This document shows positions 1-7,652 of a stretch of 15,327 nucleotides of DNA, in pieces. The stretch is from Stramenopiles sp. TOSAG23-2 (lineage: Eukaryota > Sar), in assembly GCA_900128395.1 (NCBI GenBank), contig LT649714.1, forward strand, positions 1-15,327. Reading direction: 5' to 3'. Each line of letters begins with the position of its first letter. Position 1 is the first letter of the stretch. The notes under the pieces are model-generated. The model saw nothing but the letters and a program-made list of their open reading frames with translations. It did not search any database and was not told where the DNA came from. The translations under genes and the position numbers were made by a program.

Positions 1-348
1 GTTTCGAGGCATGTTCCTACCATGGGCTTAGCATTAAATTAACACGTATAACAAGGTAGTTCGACAGCTTTAATGTGCTAATAATATTAATTATATATTT
101 TGAATTAATGAAATTAATGAGTGACATAAACTAATAAATATTATAAATTATAATGTGCAGATTGCAAAATTTAAAGTAGAGATGGAAAAAAAAAACAATG
201 AATATATCGTAACCAAAAACAAAAAAAAATAGAATATACTTCCAGCAAATATATATAGTAAGTAATAGTAGTAGTAGTAATAATAATAATATTGTAATAT
301 TGTAGAAAAAAATAGAATTTTACATATCCAGAAAAATAAAAACACATC
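1..348. other. AT-rich 5' spacer upstream of the DHHC gene
   Basis: No gene is recognisable here. The stretch is strongly A/T, with a short GTA/AAT trinucleotide run at about 267-290 (four GTA units passing into AAT units). It must carry the promoter and 5' leader of the DHHC gene starting at 349, but no individual element can be named. The first 40 bases are slightly richer in G/C and could be the edge of a neighbouring gene outside the window. No reading frame there is long enough to judge. Confidence 0.5.
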
Positions 349-1383
349 ATGCCAATACCATCTGCATTTTTATGTCCAATATGGTCATGTACAACAAATG
401 CATTATGGTGTAGTTGGGTTTGTGCAAATAGAAAACGATATGGCACATCGTTCGAGAAAAGAAAATGGTTAAATGTCGATGGTTGTGGTTTTTTCACGGC
501 TGGCATGACGCAATTTTTTATATTAGGCGGTGCGTACATGGGATGTGTACATGTGATATGGCCATGGTTAGGTATGTATACTTTAAGTGGCATGATAAAT
601 ACAAGTATATTTTGTACATTTTTATTTCTTGGTGGTTTTAGTCATTTACGGTGTATGTTTACAAACCCTGGCGCAGTGCCAAAAGATGCCATGCCATTGC
701 CACAAGACGTAGACAAAGCAAGGATGCACGGGAAAACACCGCGAAAATGTCAGCGTAGTGGTATATATAAACCACCAAGAGCACATTTTGATAGTGGTGT
801 TCAACGCAATGTGATAAAAATGGACCATCATTGTCCATGGGTGAATAATACAGTTGGACTTGGAAATCATAAATTTTTCATGCTTTTTTGTCTTTACGTA
901 TCATTGGCATCATGGTATGCAATTATATTAATGGTTGTCATGTTTGTCACTACAAGCTGTGCCGTTAGTGGTAAACAAGAATTTGTACCACCGCATTGTG
1001 TAAATTCACGTCATCCAGAAAATATCATATTTATAATATTATTATGCATTGAATCGTTATTATTTGGTTTATTTACAATGTGTATGTTATGTGACCAAAT
1101 TCATTCCGTAGTAACAAATCAAACATATATCGATCGTTTGAAAGATAAAAATAGTAATAGTAAACGTAGAAGACGTGGTGCTGGGTGGTGGGCACGATTT
1201 TGTACACATATGCGTGAAGTAGTTGGTGATCGTCCAAAAATACAAGATTGGTTTTTACCTACTACACCTAAATGGAAAGATATGGAATTATTATATGGTT
1301 TTTGTATGCCAGGTAGTGATCGTAGTAGACATGTATCATTTCGTTTATTAGCAAATGATCGTGAATTTATCGAGGAGCCTTAG
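349..1383 (+). CDS. DHHC-family palmitoyltransferase-like membrane protein with degenerate zinc-binding domain
   Basis: 344 codons, one exon, ATG start, TAG stop. The family transfers palmitate from an autoacylated DHHC cysteine to protein cysteines on Golgi, ER or plasma membranes. Four hydrophobic segments are visible at about residues 48-70, 74-96, 176-203 and 226-248. The catalytic loop lies between the second and third on the cytosolic side, giving the usual four-TM layout. DHHCPWVNN is at 159-167. After TM4, the stretch around residues 257-264 resembles the TTxE-region of DHHC3/7, and a basic run KRRRR follows at 272-276. The oddity is the Cys-rich domain: against the canonical spacing, C134 and H161 remain, but ligand positions 137, 147, 148, 151, 154 and 168 are S, F, D, V, N and T. 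The frame has no stop or shift and the membrane segments are intact, so simple decay is not evident. Membership of the DHHC family is clear; whether it still acylates is uncertain. Confidence 0.9.
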   Translation: MPIPSAFLCPIWSCTTNALWCSWVCANRKRYGTSFEKRKWLNVDGCGFFTAGMTQFFILGGAYMGCVHVIWPWLGMYTLSGMINTSIFCTFLFLGGFSHLRCMFTNPGAVPKDAMPLPQDVDKARMHGKTPRKCQRSGIYKPPRAHFDSGVQRNVIKMDHHCPWVNNTVGLGNHKFFMLFCLYVSLASWYAIILMVVMFVTTSCAVSGKQEFVPPHCVNSRHPENIIFIILLCIESLLFGLFTMCMLCDQIHSVVTNQTYIDRLKDKNSNSKRRRRGAGWWARFCTHMREVVGDRPKIQDWFLPTTPKWKDMELLYGFCMPGSDRSRHVSFRLLANDREFIEEP

Positions 1384-1861
1384 TGTAAGCTATAATAGGA
1401 GGAGAAGAAAGGGGAGCGAAGTGTGGAGTCGCGAGTAGTGAGTGGCGTTGTCTAATGCTAATGTTAAGGTGTTAGATAGTGGGTCAGGTGGATCTCTAAA
1501 AGTCTAAGAAAGAACAAAAGGGTTTTGATGAAGAGATAGAAGCCTTTTTTATATCATAGATTTGTTTTTACGAAAAAACGAAAAATAAAAAATATAAATT
1601 CCGCTAAAAAATATACTCGTATATAATAATACGCGGTTGTTCGTACACCATCAATATTGTGTATTTTTTTATTATTTATTATTATTTTTAATAAAAATCA
1701 ATTTTATATATTATACGAAAAATGTGTACGAATGTAACATATAAAACATAAAAAACTAAACTAGGCCTAGATAAAAAAAATGACTTTTAATTTTTAAAAA
1801 ATCATGTTTTTTTTGTCTTTTTACTTCGTATCATATATATACACATTCTCTCCTTCTTTTT
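1384..1861. other. Convergent 3' spacer between the DHHC and Asn-rich genes
   Basis: This 478-bp spacer lies between two convergent genes and must hold both 3' UTRs. The first 100 bases after the DHHC stop are purine- and G-rich (for example around 1397-1440), unlike the rest, which is A/T tracts. I see no coding frame, tRNA or named RNA. Poly-A/T runs with several AATAAA-like strings at 1580-1700 could serve as polyadenylation signals, but composition alone would produce these. Confidence 0.45.
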
Positions 1862-3484
1862 TTAAACACTCATCGCATCTAATTTCTCTTCCTCTTCTTC
1901 CAATGTCTTTGATGATTTAGTAATTTTATTCATAATCATTAATTCCATTTTCTCGTTACCAGTGACTTTTTTCAACATTTCACGATATGTTTTAACTTGC
2001 TTTTTTAATACTGCAATTTTTTTTTTCGACAAATTCATTTGTTTCTCATTTTCCTTGCGTTTCTGTTCTTTACGTTGTTGTAATAATGCAGCTGTATCAA
2101 TGACTTTGAATTCTTTTTTCTTGTTGTTTGTTCCACCATCTTCGTCGCCACCATCGCCATCGCCTATGTTCGTACCTTCGTTAGTCGCCGTCGTCGTTTC
2201 ATCGTCGTTGTTCTTATTATCTTTACTTGATGTATCTTTTTTGTAGATATATTTATTACTCATATCATTCTTCTTCTTCACCACTGCTCCGTCTTTCTTT
2301 TCATTATTTTCATTCTCGTTTACGATATCACCATCAACATCTTCATAGTCAAAACTAACACCATTTTCAGCAGCTAATCGTGCTTGTTCCTCTTTCAATC
2401 GTTTTTCTTCTTTTCGTTGTTTTAACAAAGCAGCAGTATCAATGGGCTTGTATTCATTCTTCTTTTTAACAGGCGGTGCTGATTCAGGAGGGAAATTATC
2501 ATCGTAATGTTGATTATTATCACGACGACGAGAATGAAATCCGTTATTATTATTATTATTATTATTATAACTTCCACCATTGTCAAAGCGATTTCTTCTA
2601 TCATTGTCAAAGCGATTTCTTCTATCATTGTCAAAACGATTATTATTATTATTTCCATGAAATGGATTGTGGTAATCATTATTGTTTGATCTGCTACGCC
2701 TTTCAAATCCTTCCCTGCCTCCCCTATGATTTGTTCTGGATGGAGGTGGTGGTGCAGCCTCCACGAGTTCAACAGAAATTGCTTTATATGGCAATAAATT
2801 ACTTTTACGTGGATAATTTGGATTTGGATTTCTTCGTCGTTGAGCCATGGTAACAATTTCAACTTTCACTTTAGAATCTTTATACAATGGCCAAGCATTG
2901 CAATCAATTGCAACCTCTCTTGATAAATGTATATCTTGATTGACAATAGCAAATATTGGCCCAGAGGATGTTACCATACCTAAAATATTTTGGGATGGAC
3001 CTTGATGATTATTATTATTGCGATGGTTATTAGTATTACTTGACATTTTTTGTCTTTTTGGATGTTGTTGTTGATATTCACGACGATTGTTGTTATTGTT
3101 ACGATTATGATTATCATCATAATTATTATGATTATTCCACCTAGACTTATTATCGTTGTTAGAACGGCCGTTTTTAAAATTGTCATCATCGTCAACAAAC
3201 CTGCGTTTTCTACTATTACGAGAATCATCATCATTATCATCATTACCATTGGAAAAATGATTACGTCTATCATCATTGTTGAAACGATGATTGTTGTTAT
3301 TATTATTATTATTATTTCCTGCTGGTGGAAAAGAATCATTTGAATAATTGTTCATTGTTTTTTCCTTGTCTTGTTCAATTTTTCGTATCAGTTCTTTTGC
3401 TTCTTCTTGTTTCCTAGTCAATTCTTCTGGTACTTCTTCTTCATCAGAAGACGAATCATCATCAAAGTTAATAACTGTTGACAT
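1862..3484 (-). CDS. Asn/Arg/Asp-rich protein with central OB/cold-shock-like domain; possible RNA-binding protein
   Basis: 540 codons, one exon, ATG at 3484, TAA at 1862. I do not recognise a named family. An acidic N-terminus (residues 8-20) and a short charged helix (21-43) lead into a long Asn/Asp/Arg-rich region with a basic RKRR at 92-95. A compact ordered segment follows at about 165-245: alternating strand-like stretches GMVTSS, IFAIVNQDIHLS, KVKVEIV and YKAISVELV. This pattern resembles an OB/cold-shock-like fold such as the divergent one in MOV10-type helicase relatives. A second disordered arm contains NRFDNDRR repeats (about 282-302). Two related motifs, KPIDTAALLKQRKEEKR (346-362) and KVIDTAALLQQRKEQKR (460-476), each start a lysine/glutamate-rich helix. 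The C-terminus (487-534) looks like a coiled coil. A role in RNA binding or in ribonucleoprotein granules is inference from composition and the OB-like core. The gene itself is well supported by its length and its ordered islands. Confidence 0.8.
   Translation of the reverse strand: MSTVINFDDDSSSDEEEVPEELTRKQEEAKELIRKIEQDKEKTMNNYSNDSFPPAGNNNNNNNNNHRFNNDDRRNHFSNGNDDNDDDSRNSRKRRFVDDDDNFKNGRSNNDNKSRWNNHNNYDDNHNRNNNNNRREYQQQHPKRQKMSSNTNNHRNNNNHQGPSQNILGMVTSSGPIFAIVNQDIHLSREVAIDCNAWPLYKDSKVKVEIVTMAQRRRNPNPNYPRKSNLLPYKAISVELVEAAPPPPSRTNHRGGREGFERRSRSNNNDYHNPFHGNNNNNRFDNDRRNRFDNDRRNRFDNGGSYNNNNNNNNGFHSRRRDNNQHYDDNFPPESAPPVKKKNEYKPIDTAALLKQRKEEKRLKEEQARLAAENGVSFDYEDVDGDIVNENENNEKKDGAVVKKKNDMSNKYIYKKDTSSKDNKNNDDETTTATNEGTNIGDGDGGDEDGGTNNKKKEFKVIDTAALLQQRKEQKRKENEKQMNLSKKKIAVLKKQVKTYREMLKKVTGNEKMELMIMNKITKSSKTLEEEEEKLDAMSV
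2578..2640 (-). repeat. 24-bp in-frame tandem repeat inside the Asn-rich gene
   Basis: Two identical 24-bp units (2578-2601 and 2602-2625) are followed by a partial third (2626-2640) with one change. In the coding frame each unit encodes the eight residues NRFDNDRR, so slippage adds or removes whole octapeptides without breaking the frame. An (AAT)n run coding for eight asparagines lies just beside it at 2543-2566. Confidence 0.85.
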
Positions 3485-4015
3485 GATTTATTAGTTTATC
3501 CCTAAATTTGTTTTTTTTTCCGTAGTCGTTCAATTTCAAGAAAATCAATCACTAAATTTCACAACTAACAACAATGATATATATATATATAATAAATATT
3601 CTTTTCGCAATAAAAAAACAACACAAATATGTTTAGCGGTGTTGATGTCAATATAAAAAAACCAAATAAAACTACAGAATCACGATCTCATACACACAAT
3701 TACATGTAAATATGCAACTTGCAACTAACGTCTGCTTGTTTATCATTCAATCATCCAATCTAAACACAAATATATAAATTATGGTCATTTTATAAGTACA
3801 AAGTACAGGTTTTTAATAGCACTATCACAGTATGGTAGATAGGATAGCATTCGTATAGTAAGAAGGTAGATTTTAACTTCGCGGAGGGGAAACAAGGAGA
3901 ATTAAAATTGAAAATATAATCATATATAACGTTGATAGGTTGGTAGTTGGTAGTATATAAATTCAATAAAATATAAAATTTATATTTATGTCCATCTACT
4001 ATGTCCTATGTCTCC
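3485..4015. other. Spacer upstream of the Asn-rich gene
   Basis: This AT-rich DNA lies 5' of the minus-strand gene that starts at 3484. It contains a TA dinucleotide run at about 3575-3592 and, near 3985-4035, a short pyrimidine-rich direct repeat built on ATGTCCTT. I see no gene or RNA. It presumably carries the promoter of the Asn-rich gene, but no element can be named. Confidence 0.45.
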
Positions 4016-4311
4016 TTATGTCCTTATGTCCTTATCTCCTCTCACCGTTCCACTTGTTGATACCCGTTTGATCCATCTCTTTTTATATTGTTGTTGTATA
4101 GCTTTTAATTGTGAGTTAGTACATGCGTGCAATGCACGAAATAGACGAGGGCACCGTGTAAGGTGCAATGCTCTTAATGTATTGTTTGTTTTTAATCCAT
4201 CAATAATATTAAGCTTTAATATCATCAGTAATATTATTATTATATTACATTATTACCTAGGACCAATGCCTGTAATGTATTGTTTGTTTTTAATGCTTCA
4301 TGCATGCTTCA
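4016..4311 (-). pseudogene. Leucine-rich-repeat gene relic (frameshifted)
   Basis: Read on the minus strand, 4299-4240 encodes EALKTNNTLQALVLGNNVI followed at once by a stop. About 98 bp further on, 4225-4016 encodes DGLKTNNTLRALHL and then a weaker third unit, ALHACTNSQLKAI. LKTNNTL followed by alternating L-x-L and N is the signature of ribonuclease-inhibitor/NLR-type leucine-rich repeats. The bases between the two units read NNITDDIKA in another frame, which is the expected connecting part of such a repeat. The repeat is therefore continuous only if frameshifts and a stop are ignored. A 22-bp exact direct repeat (4175-4196 and 4273-4294) encodes the shared core. No further repeats are visible on either side. 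I read it as a decayed fragment of an LRR gene; introns joining the pieces are less likely given the short gaps. Confidence 0.65.
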
Positions 4312-4900
4312 CCAATACTTTATACCAGGTACCTTTGCCAGTTTGCCCCTTTTGCGGCGTTTATTTTTTCTTATTAGTTTTTTCTCGTTTTCGTCTTTTT
4401 ACTTTCCTATCAATTATATACTGATACTACCAGAGGTACTACTATTAATTATTACACATATCACAACCCCCACAACAACAAATCCAACAGCAAACAACAA
4501 CTAAAAACACAGACTTATAATATTATACTTATATAATTAGAAAAATAAAAAGGAAAAGTACAACACATATAGATATGTAATAAAGTATTTTCTGTAAATT
4601 GTATAATATATATATACAACCCGTTATGTTATACAAGTTCGTTTTATATTACAACCATACCTTATAACCAACAAAAAAGCATAGATATATCTATTATAAT
4701 ACATCAAAAGGAATACTGTGTGTATACAATTTTGGTGGCAATCTTCGATTCTTTGTGAATTCTTATATCCAAGATTGAGAAACACTAGATTATGAAACTA
4801 CATAAGAAGTAAAATATATATATTGTACATAATATATATTGTTCATTTGCAACTCGTCGTTAAAGAATAAAAGCATAAATCATTCCGTTTAAATATAACT
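4312..4900. other. Spacer upstream of the RING-RBR-MORN gene
   Basis: No gene is recognisable. The DNA is mainly A/T with TA runs near 4605-4616 and 4815-4840. The last 60-80 bases must include the transcription start and leader of the gene beginning at 4901, whose ATG sits in an A-rich context (ATAACTATGG). No promoter motif can be assigned with confidence. Confidence 0.45.
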
Positions 4901-7098
4901 ATGGGAAATGCTCGATCGAAGAAAAAGAGGAAGAAAAAGGAGGAAGAAACTAAAAAAACAAAACAAAATAATAAAAATCCTGGATTAAAACTTTACAAAG
5001 CAGCAATGATACATAAAGATAGGGAAGCCGAGAAAGAAAAGCAAAAGAAGTGGAAAACGGAACAGGAACAGGTTTTGCAGCAGCAAATGGAAGCTATGCA
5101 ATTGACTGAGTGTGCTGCATGTCATATAAAACCAGCAATTAATGCAAATCGTCCGTGTGGCCATATATTGTTTTGCGATGAATGTTTAAAAGATTTTCGA
5201 AAAAGAAATGGAAATATATGCCCTACATGTAAAAAACAATCTGAGATTGATACCGATACTTTAAAAAAAACAAGTCTAACATGTGATATATGTTACGAAG
5301 ATTGGGAAAGTAATTGTATTGTTAAAGTATCCGATGATTGTGATCATTTAGTATGTGTTTCTTGTATGGTGGAACATGTAAGAACAGCGTTAAAAGATCG
5401 AACGATGTTTGATGAATATGGTATTGGTTGTCCATATGGTGGAAATTGTTATGCAAAAGTGAAAAATAAAATATATCAATTGAAAAACGTTTCTAAAAAA
5501 ACATTACCAGATAAAAAAAAACGTTCAAATATCATGCCATTGACAATTGAAGAGTGCGACAAATATGGAAGATTCATGAGTGACGCAAAGATACCCAAAT
5601 GGCGCCGTATATACTGTACAAATGAACTATGTTTCAATCCAAATTGCGATATGTTAAGATGTAAAAAATGCCATGGTAGAGATGGAAATGAACGTTTTGT
5701 TCAAGATATTGGTGAAGAAAATGTTGGGAAAATGAATAAATTTATATGTATATATTGTGAAGATAAAAAAAGTGCATTATGTACCAAGTGTAAAAATGCA
5801 TGGCATCCAAAATATATTGATTGTGACCAGGCATATGCAGCCAAACGAGATGGTCATGATAAGTCAAATTTAGTTATTGAATTAACTACAAAGAAATGTC
5901 CTGCTTGCGATGAACGTATAAGTCATTATCATGGGCATGGATGTCACCGTAAGTAATTGTTTTTTTGTTGTATTTCAATCCTCTTTATTAACATACCATT
6001 ACCACACTTACCATTATAATGCCATGTTCGTCTGCATACAATACATATATTCATATAGATATAAGTCCAGAGAGAGGCTGCCCTTTTTGCGGTACACATT
6101 GGTGTTATTCATGTCCAGAAGGTACCCAACCAATGAGAATTAAAAAACGTAATAGTTATTGTTCAAAAATGCCACAACAATGCAGATTATTTTGTAATGA
6201 AAGCGATATTAAAAAGTATATTGATAAATCAAGTGGTTGGCCAGTTGATGTTAGATGCGGTTGCCCCTTGTGTCCTGATTGTAGACGTCGTAAGCCTTGT
6301 GCCAATTGCGACGGTGGATGTGTAGTCTGTCAAGGTATTTGTCCTCCTGGTGAATTGGTTGGAAAAGCAAAATTATTTGTTGAGCGTGAAACCATCCAAG
6401 CCAGTGCCCCAGTACTACCTAGTGCGCCGCAACTAGTATATCATTTTGATAATGGAGATCAATATGAAGGCGAAATGGAACCGTATGGTACGCCACATGG
6501 TAATGGTATTATGAAATATGCAAATGGTATAACACTTGAAGGAGGTTGGTTACACGGTAAAAAATACGGGTTCAGTATATTAAGGACACCTGCTGGAGAC
6601 ATGTTTAATGGAGAGTATAAAAACAATCAAAGGAATGGTAAAGGAACCATGCAATATATATCTGGAGATTCGTATATTGGTGAATGGAAAGATAATAAGA
6701 AAGATGGAAATGGCAAATACACTTTTGTTGGTGGTAGTGTATATGATGGTGAATGGAAAAATGGTAACTGCCATGGAAAAGGTACATACAGATATGCTAG
6801 TGGAAATGTATACACAGGCGAATGGGTAGTGGATAAGAAACAAGGACAAGGTAAATATATATGGACAGATGGAAAAGTTTACAAAGGTGAATGGCGGAAC
6901 GATCAAAGATTTGGAAACGGATGGATGGAATATCGAAATGGTGATAGACACAATGGTGAATGGAAATACGATAAGAGAGATGGAAAAGGTATATTCACTC
7001 GCCGAAATGGTACTAAGATAACTGGGTTCTGGAAAGATGACAATGTAGTAAACATAGAAACAATACATAGACCTCTACATTATTATGAAAGAGAGTAG
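4901..7098 (+). CDS. RING / RBR (RING1-IBR-RING2) ubiquitin ligase with C-terminal MORN repeats, two exons
   Basis: CDS is join(4901..5948, 6059..7098), 695 codons. RBR ligases take ubiquitin from an E2 onto a RING2 cysteine before transfer to substrate. The N-terminus MGNARSKKKRKKK has Gly2 and Ser6 plus a basic cluster, fitting N-myristoylation and membrane binding. A charged helix (about 34-66) precedes a separate C3HC4-like RING (71-110). RING1 follows (128-183), then IBR (about 239-308) with CxxC pairs at 283/286 and 294/297. RING2 (333-368) has C333, C336, candidate catalytic C348 followed by H350, then C357, C360, C365 and C368. A linker at 416-444 holds nine cysteines. Eight full MORN units of about 23 residues plus a partial one fill about 485-681; MORN repeats usually bind phospholipids or partners at membranes. 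Splicing restores RING2 exactly, which supports the gene model. I do not recall this domain order as a standard RBR class. Substrate and pathway are unknown. Confidence 0.92.
5949..6058 (+). other. Intron (110 nt) interrupting RING2
   Basis: The donor is GTAAGT at 5949 and the acceptor ATAG ends at 6058. After the donor no other AG occurs before the acceptor, so the first downstream AG is used. TATTAAC at 5986-5992 is a plausible branch site. The intron is phase 1: C from exon 1 plus AT from exon 2 form the codon for His350, two residues after candidate catalytic Cys348. If it is not spliced, the donor itself supplies an in-frame stop (CAC CGT AAG TAA) and the protein ends after residue 351 without a complete RING2 or MORN repeats. 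Confidence 0.93.
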
Positions 7099-7466
7099 AG
7101 TGTAGAACTAATTTCTCTAATATTATAAAAATTAATTTACCGCACATAAAATTGCTCTTTTGAAGTGTAATTTATTGTGTGTGAATTTTGATTTAATAGG
7201 CCCATTCATCACCTTCTCAAATTAATCCAACTTCCAACTCCTTTTTTATTTTACCTGAATATACCCAGAGTACACATATTAATACACATACGAGTAATAT
7301 TAATGATAATTTGATAAAATATTATTAAAATCTTTAATTCTTGCGATTGAGTGAAAGTATTGAGCATAATAACATATTACACACAACTTAAAATACGTAA
7401 CACGAAAAGTGTAAAAAATTATTATAACACTTATGATAGAACTTAGATTTTAACAACCATCAAATT
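7099..7466. other. 3' spacer downstream of the RBR-MORN gene
   Basis: AT-rich DNA follows the TAG at 7096-7098. It should include the 3' UTR and polyadenylation site of the ligase gene, and on the other strand whatever lies 3' of the PP2C-like fragment. I see no coding frame or RNA gene here. Confidence 0.45.
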
Positions 7467-7598
7467 TTAATCTTTTATATTTAATTGCACTAAAACAGCT
7501 GATATATTATCTGATGATTCCAGTTTCAAAGCAGTATCAACTAACCTTTTAACTGTCTTATTGATGTTTCCATGATGTTCAACAAAACTAAATCGGGT
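7467..7598 (-). pseudogene. C-terminal fragment of a PP2C-type (PPM) protein phosphatase
   Basis: On the minus strand, 7598-7467 is a 43-codon open stretch ending in TAA. It contains LVDTALKLESSDNISAVLV, the typical last helix and strand of PP2C/PPM phosphatases; the Asp of SSDNIS corresponds to a metal-binding residue in active enzymes. Immediately upstream in frame is TAG, whose AG (at 7600-7599) could be a splice acceptor, so this might be a terminal exon. However, the next 560 bp upstream is a minisatellite array, and I find no DGHGG- or GDSR-like motifs before the next gene at 8851. There is too little room for a normal 250-300-residue catalytic domain. A truncated relic is the more likely reading; a gene with distant or very divergent 5' exons is the alternative. 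Confidence 0.6.
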
Positions 7599-7652
7599 CT
7601 ATTTACAATTTAAGTTTGAAGTGGTCTATCCTACAATAAAATAAATATATAA

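Noticed and set aside
1397-1500. Purine/G-rich stretch after the DHHC stop as a possible non-coding RNA
   Set aside because: No box motifs, tRNA-like stems or other recognisable structure were found; it is probably part of the 3' UTR.
1556-1735. Imperfect inverted words GTTCGTACAC and GTGTACGAAT in the convergent spacer
   Set aside because: The pairing is short, imperfect and separated by about 80 bases of A/T tracts, so chance is a sufficient explanation.
2422-3343. Several overlapping Ile- or Tyr-rich open frames on both strands over the Asn-rich gene
   Set aside because: They are shadows of AAT-rich coding sequence read in other frames; they lack any domain and contradict the frame that carries the ordered core.
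4016-4150. Annexin-like reading of the minus-strand segment TNSQLKAIQQQYKKRW
   Set aside because: The similarity is short and local. The same bases fit a third, degenerate leucine-rich repeat following two clear ones.
4008-4424. Plus-strand open frame of 138 codons
   Set aside because: Its translation is hydrophobic low-complexity sequence typical of AT-rich spacer DNA. The opposite strand carries the recognisable leucine-rich-repeat cores.
6580-7068. Minus-strand frames of 60-162 codons opposite the MORN repeats
   Set aside because: They arise because the repeated MORN codons avoid stops on the opposite strand. The plus-strand frame has a clear domain.
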